A DNA stretch of 64,000 bases from Bacteroidales bacterium (GTDB lineage Bacteria; Bacteroidota; Bacteroidia; Bacteroidales; UBA932): positions 62,001-126,000 of the forward strand of contig JAFZBF010000040.1 of NCBI GenBank assembly GCA_017561885.1, read 5' to 3'. Under the pieces are notes generated by a model that was given only the letters and a program-made list of their open reading frames with translations, made no database searches and was not told where the DNA came from. Each line of letters opens with the position of its first letter. The first letter of the stretch is position 1. Below, one piece after another: positions 20,401-29,057 of this stretch. The translations under genes and the position numbers were made by a program.

Positions 20401-20442
20401 AGTTCTTTTGGCTCGGATTATTCTAAACCGTCACAGAGACCA

Positions 20443-20574
20443 CTAATATCTGCGATAGTGAGTCCTAACCATTTCCACTTTGCCATTGCGAATGCGAGTA
20501 TACGCTTTCACGACGGCAACACGTATTATCTCCACTCTAATGGAGATGCGCACAAATTGGTGATAAGTTCTCAT
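20443..20574 (-). CDS. Small basic protein of 43 residues, unknown function
   Basis: ATG at 20574 reading left to TAG at 20443. The product is strongly basic and ends in 'VKAYTRIRNGKVEMVRTHY' then RRY; this 'K-x-YTR ... GK ... VR-x-HYRR' pattern resembles very short Arg-rich proteins of unassigned function in archaea, phages and Bacteroidota. I do not recognise a named family. Support for a gene: a promoter-like pair at 20738-20767, a hairpin-terminator in the leader at 20659-20695, and a terminator-like end at 20375. The start region lies inside a stem, since GAGAACTT (complement of 20565-20572) includes the bases just after the ATG and can pair with AAGTTCTC from 20604-20611, so translation may be controlled. 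An overlapping plus-strand frame exists but has no recognisable features. Confidence 0.5.
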   Translation of the reverse strand: MRTYHQFVRISIRVEIIRVAVVKAYTRIRNGKVEMVRTHYRRY

Positions 20575-20658
20575 GTTACAATGTGATTAGATAATTAAGG
20601 TGAGAGAACTTCACTCCCTTGTTTCAGCACTTCCCCTCGGTTAGGGTTCTTATTAGAG

Positions 20659-20695
20659 AAAAAAGCAGGCATCTATTTAGTGGATAGATGCCCGC
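20659..20695 (-). terminator. Hairpin terminator or attenuator in the leader of the small gene
   Basis: GGCATCTAT (20668-20676) and ATAGATGCC (20684-20692) form a perfect 9-bp stem with a 7-nt loop. Leftward it is followed by six T. It lies between the leftward promoter at 20738-20767 and the 43-codon gene, so it either ends a short RNA of about 75 nt or acts as an attenuator. Confidence 0.6.
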
Positions 20696-20737
20696 TGTGT
20701 TTCTTAATTATCCTTTTATTATCACAAAGAACAACTG

Positions 20738-20767
20738 CGAAGGTAGAGATTATTTCGATAATTCAAA
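20738..20767 (-). promoter_or_regulatory. Leftward Bacteroidota-type promoter
   Basis: Minus strand: TTTG at 20764-20767, 18-bp spacer, then TACCTTCG at 20738-20745. This is one mismatch and one base of spacing from the consensus. It would start a transcript near 20731 that runs into the hairpin at 20659-20695. Confidence 0.5.
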
Positions 20768-20780
20768 AATAAAGCAACAC

Positions 20781-20813
20781 AAAAAAAGGCTGACCGTGAT
20801 GGCCAGCCTTTTG
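20781..20813 (-). terminator. Terminator of the beta-barrel protein gene
   Basis: Minus strand: AAAAGGCTG..CAGCCTTTT stem followed by a further T-run, 20 bp after the stop codon of the gene at 20833. Confidence 0.8.
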
Positions 20814-20832
20814 ATATCAGGTTCTTCCGGAA

Positions 20833-21303
20833 TTAGAAGGTGAACTTCAAGCCGACGTTTGCATCAGTGTAGCCAAAGTTTCCATGGAAACCATTGCCGA
20901 AATCCATATAGAAGCCAGGGTTGTAGTCTACAGAGAGTGCAAAAGGAATTTTTTGGAATGCGTACTCAAGACCGATGTTACCGAAAGCGGCAGCGAGGAA
21001 ATAAGTGTTAGCTGCGAAAGTTGCACCGGCGCCGACACCGAGACCATAGAAGAACTGGAGACCGCCAGCGATCGGAACATTCCAATCAAAAGTGTCAGTA
21101 ACATACAAGCTCAGATGCTCGCTGCTCAATGACAGATTAGCTTTATAATCAAAGAAGTTAGAAGCACCGACGAACTGCTTGTAAGTCAGACCGAGGTTAC
21201 CGGGCCATCCACCTTCAAGACCGATGGCTGCATTGTAAGGCTGAGCCTGAGCAGCTGTGAATGAAATGAACATTACAGCAATAGCGATAAAGAATTTCTT
21301 CAT
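20833..21303 (-). CDS. Small outer-membrane beta-barrel-like protein
   Basis: 156 residues with a signal peptide (MKKFFIAIAVMFISFTAAQA, cleaved before QPYN). The mature part alternates glycine and aromatic residues in the manner of a small barrel ('NAAIGLEGGWPGNLGLTYKQ', 'FFYGLGVGAGATFAANTYFL') and ends in 'TDANVGLKFTF', a C-terminal aromatic residue as in BAM-inserted barrels. About eight strands would fit. No specific family can be named. It has its own terminator, and TATATTTG on the minus strand (21337-21344) is a plausible -7 element. Confidence 0.65.
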   Translation of the reverse strand: MKKFFIAIAVMFISFTAAQAQPYNAAIGLEGGWPGNLGLTYKQFVGASNFFDYKANLSLSSEHLSLYVTDTFDWNVPIAGGLQFFYGLGVGAGATFAANTYFLAAAFGNIGLEYAFQKIPFALSVDYNPGFYMDFGNGFHGNFGYTDANVGLKFTF

Positions 21304-21336
21304 TGTTTTAATTGTTTTGTGTGTTAAATTTCAACA

Positions 21337-21362
21337 CAAATATAGCAATTTATTTATATTTG
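21337..21362. promoter_or_regulatory. Divergent -7 elements between the barrel gene and the DUF5106 gene
   Basis: TATATTTG occurs on the minus strand at 21337-21344 and on the plus strand at 21355-21362, back to back and 10 bp apart. Each lies in a proper position for the gene it faces. Neither has a good -33 TTTG at 19 bp, and the two upstream regions would overlap, so the promoters may compete. Confidence 0.45.
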
Positions 21363-21379
21363 GTTCCAAACAGCAGTTT

Positions 21380-22351
21380 ATGAAACTCCGTGCATCCGTC
21401 ATACCAGTCCTGACCGCCGCCCTGACCATCGCTCTGACCGTCTCCTTAGCAACCTCCTGCAAGGACAAGATCGGGCCGCAGCCATTCCCTATGCCAAAGG
21501 TTCCCGTAATGATGACATCAGGTCCGGACGTCCAGAATTATCTCGTCTCACATTTCTGGCAGCCCTTCTTCGCCGAGGACAGGGTATACTCCAGAGACAC
21601 AGCCCTGATCGGCGGAGTGACAAGAGACGAATTCCAGGCAGCCTATACCAACTATGCCACTATGCTCATGACTGCAGACGTGCAGAGAGGCCTCAAGGCG
21701 CAGGAATACCTGCTGGCAGAAGCCGCGAAGATGAAAGCAGCCGACCCTGACAGCAAGGTATGGGAATCAGTGCTGTCGATCAGCGACGCGATGCTCTACG
21801 ATCCCCAGTCCCCGATCCGCAATGAAGAAATGTACATACCTGTCGAAGAAGCGAAGGTCACGTCTCCTTACACGTCAGATGAAGAAAAAGCAGACGCAGC
21901 AGCCTTGCTTCCGAGGTTGAAACTCAACAGGCTCGGCACCCCTGCGGCCGATTTCGGCTTCACGATGCGCAACGGCCGCAAGATGCGTCTCTACGACGTC
22001 AAGGCCGACATCCTGATAATGCTGTTCTCAAACCCAGGCTGCGAAAACTGCAAGGAAGTCATCGACCAGATGTCCGCAATGAAAGGGCTGGACGACCTCA
22101 TCGCATCCGGCAAGATGGCGATAGTCAATGTCTATCCGGACGCCGACCTCGAGGCCTGGCGCGACTATGCACCAATCTATCCTGACAACTGGTATAACGG
22201 CTACAACGAAGCCCTGGACGTCGCAGGCGGTCTATATAACCTGCGCGCCATACCGTCTCTCTACGTGCTTGACGAAGAAAAGAACGTGGTCTTCAAAGAT
22301 GTGGCTCCGGTTATTCTCTTCAATTATCTGAACGCGGCTCTTGCCCGCTAA
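21380..22351 (+). CDS. Thioredoxin-like lipoprotein (DUF5106-type)
   Basis: 323 residues from the ATG at 21380; an upstream in-frame start at 21257 is rejected because it overlaps the divergent gene and its promoter. The N-terminus is a lipoprotein signal ('VSLATSC', lipidated Cys). Residues about 45-190 form the helical region found before the thioredoxin domain in DUF5106 proteins ('PDVQNYLVSHFWQPFF'). The C-terminal domain has a thioredoxin fold with the redox pair in 'NPGCENCKEV' and the cis-Pro segment 'LRAIPSLYVLD'. It is probably exported and works in thiol redox exchange in the periplasm. It converges on pnuC, 7 bp away. Confidence 0.78.
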   Translation: MKLRASVIPVLTAALTIALTVSLATSCKDKIGPQPFPMPKVPVMMTSGPDVQNYLVSHFWQPFFAEDRVYSRDTALIGGVTRDEFQAAYTNYATMLMTADVQRGLKAQEYLLAEAAKMKAADPDSKVWESVLSISDAMLYDPQSPIRNEEMYIPVEEAKVTSPYTSDEEKADAAALLPRLKLNRLGTPAADFGFTMRNGRKMRLYDVKADILIMLFSNPGCENCKEVIDQMSAMKGLDDLIASGKMAIVNVYPDADLEAWRDYAPIYPDNWYNGYNEALDVAGGLYNLRAIPSLYVLDEEKNVVFKDVAPVILFNYLNAALAR

Positions 22352-22358
22352 GCAGCCC

Positions 22359-23087
22359 CTACTCGCTAACCGGCTCTTGCGCGCTAGCTTCCTCCTGCGC
22401 CTCAGCCTGCTCCTGCCGGTCCACCATCTTCTTCCACTCGATCCAGCCCCTGATGGAGTTGATGAGGTAGAAGCTCCACATAATCACCATCGGCCCTGAA
22501 TGCGGCTCACCTTTGACTAGCAGAGCCACCCACATGGCCAGGAACAGCGCATTCGAGAGATTCCAGGGTACCCACTGCTCCATATAGGCACGGACCATCA
22601 GAATCATGGCGACAACGCAGAGCATCGTGCTGGCCCCGTCCTGCCACGGCTGTGCGTCGCCGAACTTCACGAGAATCAGCGAGCAGGCCACGATTGCCAC
22701 GACGGTGATCAGAGCAGTGATGATTCTGCCTCGCGACTCCATCTTGCGCGGCACCACAATCGTGCTCTGACCGCTCTGAAGCCTCTTGCGCCACTGGAAG
22801 AAACCTATGAACTGCATCGGGGTGTAGTAGAGGCCGTTCAGTGCAGCCGCACCCCAGAGCTGGCTCTTGTAACATATGTACGCATACAGCGTCACGTTGA
22901 TCAGTCCGAAGAGATAGTTGACAATGCTGCCGTTGACACAGAGCACAACGCAGATGATTCCGGCAATCGACGATATGGTGCCGATGATGTCGAAACTGTT
23001 TGTCATTATCGAATTGACGATGTTGCAGGCCACGATTCCTATGAGCAGGAACCAGTCAAACGGACCGAGCAGATGTTTCTTTGCCAT
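22359..23087 (-). CDS. pnuC: Nicotinamide mononucleotide transporter PnuC
   Basis: 242 residues with seven predicted helices. 'LFGLINVTLYAYICYKSQLW' and 'GLYYTPMQFIGFFQWRKR' carry the conserved Tyr/Gln/Trp ligand-binding positions of the family. 'WVPWNLSNALFLAMWVAL' completes the core. PnuC takes up nicotinamide riboside or NMN, which is trapped by phosphorylation. The C-terminus has an acidic Gln/Ala tail not usual in the family. No nadR gene is adjacent. It is followed upstream on the same strand by the large TolB-like gene (12 bp apart). Confidence 0.86.
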   Translation of the reverse strand: MAKKHLLGPFDWFLLIGIVACNIVNSIMTNSFDIIGTISSIAGIICVVLCVNGSIVNYLFGLINVTLYAYICYKSQLWGAAALNGLYYTPMQFIGFFQWRKRLQSGQSTIVVPRKMESRGRIITALITVVAIVACSLILVKFGDAQPWQDGASTMLCVVAMILMVRAYMEQWVPWNLSNALFLAMWVALLVKGEPHSGPMVIMWSFYLINSIRGWIEWKKMVDRQEQAEAQEEASAQEPVSE

Positions 23088-23099
23088 TGCAGTAAGAAG

Positions 23100-26057
23100 C
23101 TATAAAGAATAAGAAGTTATGAACTGAAAATTGTTTTGCCAGGTGTGGGTAGGGATATCCAAATATCGCGCCCAGCGCACGCCCAACTGCAGTTCGGCGC
23201 CGATGCGCAGGAAGTGCCCCTGGAGCGTGGCGGAAGTTCCGTACGACCACAGATGCACCTTGTTGTCGCTGCGCAGGTTGTCTATCGCACAGTCGATGAA
23301 CGGAATGAGGTTCACCCTCATCAGGTAGAACAGCGTGGTCGGCTGGAAGTCGCCGATGTAGATGGGAATTGCGTAGTCCGCCGATATCTTGGCATAGTCT
23401 CGCAGGATGTACGACTGGTATCCTCTCGGCATACGCGCCAGGTTGGTGATGGAACCGTTGTTGCCGTCGCCGGTCTGGTACTGGTATTCGGCGTCGATCT
23501 TGAAGCCTTGCTGCTTGGTGACACCGGGCAGATAGCCGTAGCCATGGAGGTATCCCAGCAGGCCGGAATTGTTGAGGTTGCCCTTGGCATAGGCGCCGCG
23601 GACCTCCAGCCCGATTCCGAGCCTGGGCATAAGCGCCGTCTTGGTCTGGGGCAGCATCGCGTAGTAGCGGATACCGTACTGCAGATCCATATTGTAGTGG
23701 GCCTTCTGCCCTTCGAACTCTATCACGTCGTTGGTGTAGTTGAACTCAATCTCGGGAATCAGCCCCCGGTTGACGCCCGTACGGCTGAGATTGATGGGAA
23801 GATACATCTTGGACGATATCTCGAGGGCCGCCCTGTCGGTAGTATCCACGACAGAGTACTTGGCGTTTTCGACATCCATCACGCGGATGATGTGCTTGTT
23901 GCGGTCATTGTAGTCCACCGACAGCTCGAAGGCGGGATACAGCCCGTTGTAGACGAAGTGCAGGTGCCCTGCGTGGAAGCCGTGGTGGTATGAATAGCCT
24001 ACCTGCGTCTCTGCGGTGCCGAGCAGGTTCTGCATCAGTATGGTGGCTCCCGGAGCGGCGAGCTGGTAGTAATGCTCGTAGCTGAGGTCCATTATGCGGT
24101 TGACGCTGAAATAGAGCGGAGCCCAGGAGTGAACGTGGAAGAAGTTTGCGGCCTTGCTGAAATGTTTCGGCTGGATGGCTTCTATGGAATCGCGCAGCGC
24201 TGCGGCATCTTCTGCGGACATCGGAGTCACGTGCGACTGGGCCATGTCTGACAAGTAGTCGGCAAAGTAAAAATGATATGGCTCATCCATCGATGCGGCC
24301 TTGTTCACCAGCGAATCCTGCGGAGTGCGCACCGGATGGTAACCCTTGTTGTCGTAATAAGTGTAGTAGAGCATCCTTTTCTCGTCATCGTAGGTAGGAG
24401 AGAAGGCGCCGTACGGCACGTTGGTCAGCTTGGTGACGGCCCCGGTGGCGGGAGAATAACTGTACAGGTTGGTCACGCCGTCGAGGTCCGTCTGGAAGAC
24501 GATGTCGCTGCCGTAGTTGTTGAGGTTGAGGATAGTGCGCGTCTGGTCGGGAATCTCGCAGCGCCATGCGGACTGGCCGAGCCCCAGGGCGATATCCTGA
24601 AGGTTGATGGAATACAGCCCCCAGCCGTCGTTCGTCACGATGCCGGCGTACATCCTGTCGCCGACCCACACAGTCTGCTTGATCTGGCCGTCCTTTGCGG
24701 CGCGGACCGAAGCTACCTTGTGCCCGTCTTCGCGGTCGATAAGAACCAGGTTCGAGCAGCCCTGCAGAGGGTATTCTGTAACAGAAATAAGGTCACCGTC
24801 ATACGTGAAGGCAGGGTTGTAGTAGCGGGTACCGTGGGTTATGTTGCGCACCTTGCGGGTGTTGATGTCGTACTCGCGGATTATGGAGTGGTCTTCCAGT
24901 TCCCAGCGCTCGTCAGGAATGATTTCGCTCCACATCAGGCTGTGGTCTGAAGAAGGCTTGAGCTGGCTGACTCGGCCTGACGAAGCGAAGGGGCGCACGA
25001 AATGCTCGTTGCCTTCAGGGTCGATGGCTATCAGCTGGCTGACGTCCTCATAGCCGGCCTTGACAGCATATACATTCCCGTCGGCCAGAGGCACGGGAGA
25101 ATGATATGACGTGTAGTATTTGTTCGGGTTGTTGCTGATCCACTCGGTGTAGTTTACCGGTCCGCGCTGTTCCAGGTCCTGGCGGAAATACTCGCGGAAC
25201 AGTTTGACTCCCGAACGGAAGTGCTTGCGGGCGGTATTGTTGGAGTAGCGCATGAAGGCTACGTTGTATATACCAAGGTTGTACACCTCGTGGGTCCAGG
25301 CATTCAGCACCTGCCCAGGATAATAGTAGTTGTCACTGTAGTACAGGGCCGTCGTGTGCATCAGATAGCCCAGCGTATATTTATTGGGAGCGTAATTTCG
25401 GTACGATCCGTAGCGCCAGTTGTCATAAGACCTGTTCTCGCCCTCCATTATGGATGCTTTGATGTCCATCAGGAAGTTGGGGTCTCGGCCGCGGCCGGTG
25501 TTACTGAAATTGGTCTCGTTGTGCACGGCGTCTCCCTCCAGGAACCAGCCGGAAGGGTACATTCCGACGCCGAGGCCGGAACTCTGTTCGCCCAGCAGGT
25601 AAGAAGCAAACTTGAAGAAACCCTTGGTGTAATGGGTCATCTGGTCGATGTGCCGGGCCTCGTGGAGCGACAGCTGCTGCTCCCAGTTCTGGGCATAGCC
25701 GCCTTTGAATTCGGGAGTGGAGAGGATGTCGACCCTTTTAGGAGCCCAGACCACGACGCCGTTGCTCAGCGAGGTGTATGGGTGCAGAACCAGAGGGATG
25801 TTGGCCATTTCGACACCCATTCCTTCGTTGGTTACGCGGCGGTTCTTCTCGAAGTTGTATAGGTATTCCCGCGCCAGGGAATCCATATAGTTGGGGTATA
25901 CTATGCTGAAGTTGGCCGACTTCATCTTGTTCCACTGCACGAACGAGGGGTCGGAGCCGATGGTGTAGTACTGCGCGCTGGCATGGCGGCACGGGAAGAG
26001 CGCCGTCAGCAGGATGACTGCTGCAGCGAACCTGGCCAGACTGTGGAGCTTCTTCAT
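23100..26057 (-). CDS. Large exported TolB-like/beta-barrel protein with HEARH motif
   Basis: 985 residues from the ATG at 26057, chosen because the protein then begins with a normal signal peptide (MKKLHSLARFAAAVILLTAL, cleaved near ASA-Q); two earlier in-frame ATGs (26084, 26069) would prepend non-signal residues. Residues 40-290 resemble a gluzincin-like region with 'LHEARHIDQM' (HEARH at 132-136), a zinc-site pattern HExxH. The middle (about 330-590) is a TolB/DPP-like propeller ('PAFTYDGDLISVTEYP', 'NVPYGAFSPTYDDEKRMLYY'). The last 350 residues have the alternating aromatic strands of an outer-membrane barrel ('LMPRLGIGLEVRGAYAKG', ending in 'FQFITSYSL'). The combination fits a Bacteroidota envelope family without assigned function. 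Third zinc ligand not identified. Confidence 0.68.
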   Translation of the reverse strand: MKKLHSLARFAAAVILLTALFPCRHASAQYYTIGSDPSFVQWNKMKSANFSIVYPNYMDSLAREYLYNFEKNRRVTNEGMGVEMANIPLVLHPYTSLSNGVVVWAPKRVDILSTPEFKGGYAQNWEQQLSLHEARHIDQMTHYTKGFFKFASYLLGEQSSGLGVGMYPSGWFLEGDAVHNETNFSNTGRGRDPNFLMDIKASIMEGENRSYDNWRYGSYRNYAPNKYTLGYLMHTTALYYSDNYYYPGQVLNAWTHEVYNLGIYNVAFMRYSNNTARKHFRSGVKLFREYFRQDLEQRGPVNYTEWISNNPNKYYTSYHSPVPLADGNVYAVKAGYEDVSQLIAIDPEGNEHFVRPFASSGRVSQLKPSSDHSLMWSEIIPDERWELEDHSIIREYDINTRKVRNITHGTRYYNPAFTYDGDLISVTEYPLQGCSNLVLIDREDGHKVASVRAAKDGQIKQTVWVGDRMYAGIVTNDGWGLYSINLQDIALGLGQSAWRCEIPDQTRTILNLNNYGSDIVFQTDLDGVTNLYSYSPATGAVTKLTNVPYGAFSPTYDDEKRMLYYTYYDNKGYHPVRTPQDSLVNKAASMDEPYHFYFADYLSDMAQSHVTPMSAEDAAALRDSIEAIQPKHFSKAANFFHVHSWAPLYFSVNRIMDLSYEHYYQLAAPGATILMQNLLGTAETQVGYSYHHGFHAGHLHFVYNGLYPAFELSVDYNDRNKHIIRVMDVENAKYSVVDTTDRAALEISSKMYLPINLSRTGVNRGLIPEIEFNYTNDVIEFEGQKAHYNMDLQYGIRYYAMLPQTKTALMPRLGIGLEVRGAYAKGNLNNSGLLGYLHGYGYLPGVTKQQGFKIDAEYQYQTGDGNNGSITNLARMPRGYQSYILRDYAKISADYAIPIYIGDFQPTTLFYLMRVNLIPFIDCAIDNLRSDNKVHLWSYGTSATLQGHFLRIGAELQLGVRWARYLDIPTHTWQNNFQFITSYSL

Positions 26058-26109
26058 ACGCGCGTACATGTGTGCAAACCACAAAAATACAAATAACTCG
26101 CAAATTCCC

Positions 26110-26117
26110 TATATTTG
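26110..26117 (+). promoter_or_regulatory. Candidate -7 element upstream of uvrC
   Basis: TATATTTG matches TAnnTTTG, but it lies 222 bp before uvrC and has no -33 TTTG. A transcript from here would carry the hairpin-rich element at 26157-26256 as its leader. Confidence 0.3.
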
Positions 26118-26156
26118 TAAGACAGGATAACTTTTGGGCTCGCTTTGGCGCTCTGG

Positions 26157-26256
26157 ATGTTGCTGTTCGGACCGACGCTTCGCGTCTCCTTCCCACGCTG
26201 ACGCGTGGGCCCCTCCCTCTATCGGCCGAGGGTGGCCAGGGTCCTCACTGCAACAT
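26157..26256. repeat. Hairpin-rich intergenic element, copy B
   Basis: ATGTTGC (26157-26163) and GCAACAT (26250-26256) close a domain with three hairpins: GACGC-TTC-GCGTC (26174-26186), CCCACGC-TGAC-GCGTGGG (26192-26209) and CCCTC-loop-GAGGG (26215-26232). The core CCCTCCCTCT..GGCCGAGGG.GGCCAG matches copy A at 20186-20216 in sequence and order. It lies in the 281-bp gap before uvrC. A further inverted repeat, CAGTATCT (26286-26293) / AGATACTG (26316-26323), follows just before the uvrC start. Confidence 0.6.
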
Positions 26257-26338
26257 TCCACCCGCGCCATAAAGCTCGCCTTCTACAGTATCTTGTGATG
26301 ATACACGAGTAAATCAGATACTGCTGCGAACATAAGAT

Positions 26339-28135
26339 ATGGACGTCCGCGAAAAAGTCGAATTCCTGCCCCACTCACCGGGGGTCTATAGATTCCTCAA
26401 CGAGGAAGGGACCGTCATATACGTGGGCAAGGCCAAGGACCTCAAGCGCCGCGTGTCGCAGTATTTCCGTCCGCCCGAGTCGCTCGACCGGAAGACCAGG
26501 GCCATGGTGAGCAAGATCGCCGACCTGATGCACACCGTGGTGACCTCCGAAGAAGATGCGTTCCTGCTCGAAAACAACCTCATCAAGGAGCTCCAGCCTC
26601 GCTACAACATCCTCCTCAAGGATGGCAAGACCTATCCCTGGATATGCATCCGCAACGAGCATTTCCCGAGAGTGTTCCTCACCCGCCGTTTCGTGAAGGA
26701 CGGCTCCCGCTATTTCGGCCCCTACAGTTCAGCCACCTACGCCCATTCGCTCATAGAACTTTTCGGCTCGCTGTTCAGGCTGCGCGACTGCAAGCTGGCC
26801 TTCACTCCCGACAGCATCGCCGCCGGCAAGTTCAAGAAATGCCTCAACGCCCATCTGGGCAAGTGCGCCGCGCCCTGCGTCGGCCAGATCTCGGAAGAAG
26901 AATATGACAGGCAGATAGAAGAGGTCACATCCATCCTGAAAGGCGGAGTCGCCCAGATTATTCGGGAGAACAAGGCCGCAATGGAGCAGGCTGCCGCCGA
27001 ACTGCGATTCGAGGATGCCAATGTCTACAAGGAGCGCATCCAGCTGCTCGAGCGGCACTATGCCAAGTCGCTGGTGGTCAGCGCCAGCATCGATGAAGTG
27101 GATGTGTTTTCGATGGTGGAAGAGAACGGCGACGCCTTCTGCAACTTCATGAGAGTACGCGGAGGCTGCATCGTGCAGTCGTTCAGCATGGAACTCCGCA
27201 GTCGCATAGAGGAGGGCAAGGAGCGCCTGCTGGGCCTTTTCATCGCAGAAATGGTGAGCCGCTTCGGAGAGCTGTCAAAGGAAGTCCTGGTTCCCTTCCT
27301 GCCGGAGGGAGAATTCGAGGGGCGCAATGTGCATATCCCGGTCAAAGGGGAGAAGGCTGCCCTTATGGAACTCAGCCGACGCAACGCAGCCGCGATGAAA
27401 GCTGACAAGATGAAGCAGGAGGAGCATCTGCATCCCGAAGAGCATCAGCAGAGGCTGGTGGCCGTGCTTCAGAAAGACCTCGAAATGGCTGTTCCGCCGA
27501 GGCATATGGAATGTTTCGACAACTCCAACATCCAGGGCACCAACCCCGTGGCATCCTGCGTGGTGTTCCGTGACTGCAAGCCCAGCAAGAAGGAATACCG
27601 CCATTTCAAGATCAAGACCGTGGTGGGAGCCAACGACTTCGCCTCTATGAAGGAGGTGCTGAACCGCCGATACTCCCGCTTGCTGGCAGAAGGCGAGCCG
27701 CTGCCTGACCTGATAGTGGTGGACGGCGGCAAGGGACAGCTGCACAGCGCCCTGGAGGCCCTGCAGGAGCTTGGAATCGACGACCGCATCAAGATCGTGG
27801 GCCTGGCCAAACGTCTTGAAGAGATCATCATCCCCGACGACCCGCATCCTCTCTTCCTCGACCGCAACTCAAGTTCGCTGAAAGTGCTGATGCACATCCG
27901 CGACGAGGCGCACCGTTTCGGCATCACCTTCCACAGGTCTCTGAGGAGCAAAGGCCAGATCCGCAGCGAGCTGCTCGACATCGAAGGTGTGGGCGAAGCT
28001 ACCGAGGCCAAACTCATCCGCCGCTTCCGCAGCGTGGCTAGGGTCAAGAAGGCAACGTTGGCCGAACTCACCGAAGCCGTCGGCAAGAAACAGGCTGAAA
28101 TTATCTATAAGCATTTCAACAATCCTCTTATATGA
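26339..28135 (+). CDS. uvrC: Excinuclease ABC subunit C
   Basis: 598 residues. Residues 12-95 form the GIY-YIG nuclease ('PGVYRFLNEEGTVIYVGKA') that cuts 3' of the lesion. The Cys-rich 'KKCLNAHLGKCAAPCVGQI' and the UVR motif (about 205-240) bind UvrB. The RNase H-like nuclease domain begins at 'MECFDNSNIQGTNPVASCVV' (about 387), which cuts on the 5' side, and a helix-hairpin-helix pair closes the protein ('LLDIEGVGEATEAKLIRRF'). UvrC is the incision subunit of nucleotide excision repair. It stands just left of the capsule locus and is the last clear housekeeping gene. Confidence 0.96.
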   Translation: MDVREKVEFLPHSPGVYRFLNEEGTVIYVGKAKDLKRRVSQYFRPPESLDRKTRAMVSKIADLMHTVVTSEEDAFLLENNLIKELQPRYNILLKDGKTYPWICIRNEHFPRVFLTRRFVKDGSRYFGPYSSATYAHSLIELFGSLFRLRDCKLAFTPDSIAAGKFKKCLNAHLGKCAAPCVGQISEEEYDRQIEEVTSILKGGVAQIIRENKAAMEQAAAELRFEDANVYKERIQLLERHYAKSLVVSASIDEVDVFSMVEENGDAFCNFMRVRGGCIVQSFSMELRSRIEEGKERLLGLFIAEMVSRFGELSKEVLVPFLPEGEFEGRNVHIPVKGEKAALMELSRRNAAAMKADKMKQEEHLHPEEHQQRLVAVLQKDLEMAVPPRHMECFDNSNIQGTNPVASCVVFRDCKPSKKEYRHFKIKTVVGANDFASMKEVLNRRYSRLLAEGEPLPDLIVVDGGKGQLHSALEALQELGIDDRIKIVGLAKRLEEIIIPDDPHPLFLDRNSSSLKVLMHIRDEAHRFGITFHRSLRSKGQIRSELLDIEGVGEATEAKLIRRFRSVARVKKATLAELTEAVGKKQAEIIYKHFNNPLI

Positions 28136-28186
28136 CAAGGATGCTCGGTTTTAGGCCGTAAATCCCACATTTTCGAAATATTTCGC

Positions 28187-28194
28187 TACCTTTG
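28187..28194 (+). promoter_or_regulatory. Candidate -7 element at the head of the capsule locus
   Basis: TACCTTTG is a full TAnnTTTG match, 21 bp before the ATG at 28216. The -33 position at 19 bp reads CCAC, so the other element is missing. It is the best start site for the long rightward transcript. Confidence 0.5.
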
Positions 28195-28215
28195 TATGTT
28201 TATATTCGACTAATT

Positions 28216-28926
28216 ATGTTCGGATTTTTACAGAGCAAGCGGTCACTTTTGGAATCGGGTCTTCTCAAGGGAGCCACCGACAGCCACAGCCATATCCTGT
28301 TCGGCTTGGACGACGGGGTGCTGACTGCAGAGGACTCCTTGAAAATCATGGAGTTCTATGAGCAGGCAGGGCTGGATACGCTCTGGCTGACGCCCCATAC
28401 TATGGAAGATGTTCCGAACACAACCGAAGGCATTCGCGCGAGGTTCGAGGAGTTCAAGGCGATGTATAAGGGCCCGATAAAACTGGAGCTTGCTTCGGAG
28501 TATATGATCGACACTCTTTTCGAGAAAAGGCTTGCGGAAGGAGACCTGCTGATGCACGGAGAAGACACGGTGCTGGTAGAGACGTCCACCCAGTTCCCGC
28601 CCATCAATCTGTGGGAAGTGCTGGACAATATGCTGAAAGCAGGATACAGGCCGCTGGTAGCCCATCCTGAACGATATCACTATATGCAGAAGGACGATTA
28701 CGTCCGTCTGCACGATATGGGTTGCTATATGCAGTTGAACCTGCCTTCACTGACAGGAGTGTACGGAGAGACGGTAGCGCTGAAGGCTCAGGAACTGCTG
28801 AAAAAAGGATGGTACTGCATGACAGGCAGCGACTGCCATCGCTACCACGCCATTATGAAACAATACGGGGCCAAGGTCCTCAAGAAAGATGTCCTTGCCC
28901 TGCTTGAAGATATAATCCACGGCTGA
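28216..28926 (+). CDS. CpsB/CapC-type tyrosine-protein phosphatase (PHP fold)
   Basis: 236 residues from the ATG at 28216; an in-frame TTG at 28192 overlaps the -7 promoter element and is rejected. The metal-binding PHP signature is 'TDSHSHILFGLDDGV' at residues 21-35, with 'ASEYMID', 'LVAHPERYHYM' and 'MTGSDCHRYH' supplying further His and Asp ligands. Proteins of this type remove phosphate from the tyrosine tail of BY-kinases in capsule export. The target is probably the Wzz/BY-kinase encoded two genes on. Base composition here is still like the core genome, so it is the junction gene. Confidence 0.9.
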   Translation: MFGFLQSKRSLLESGLLKGATDSHSHILFGLDDGVLTAEDSLKIMEFYEQAGLDTLWLTPHTMEDVPNTTEGIRARFEEFKAMYKGPIKLELASEYMIDTLFEKRLAEGDLLMHGEDTVLVETSTQFPPINLWEVLDNMLKAGYRPLVAHPERYHYMQKDDYVRLHDMGCYMQLNLPSLTGVYGETVALKAQELLKKGWYCMTGSDCHRYHAIMKQYGAKVLKKDVLALLEDIIHG

Positions 28927-29057
28927 TCCGCCGCCCTTGGACAGGGGCCGGCCTTCAGTTGTCATTGCCTTTCCGGGAATAAGCCATGCGGGAGGGGAGT
29001 TAAGGAATTATGTCTGCAAACCGAGACGAGACAAAAAACAAATAATAACATATCGAT

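Noticed and set aside
20320..20586. 88-codon plus-strand frame over the small-gene region
   Set aside because: No ribosome site or family. The opposite strand offers a better case with promoter, terminators and a recognisable basic motif.
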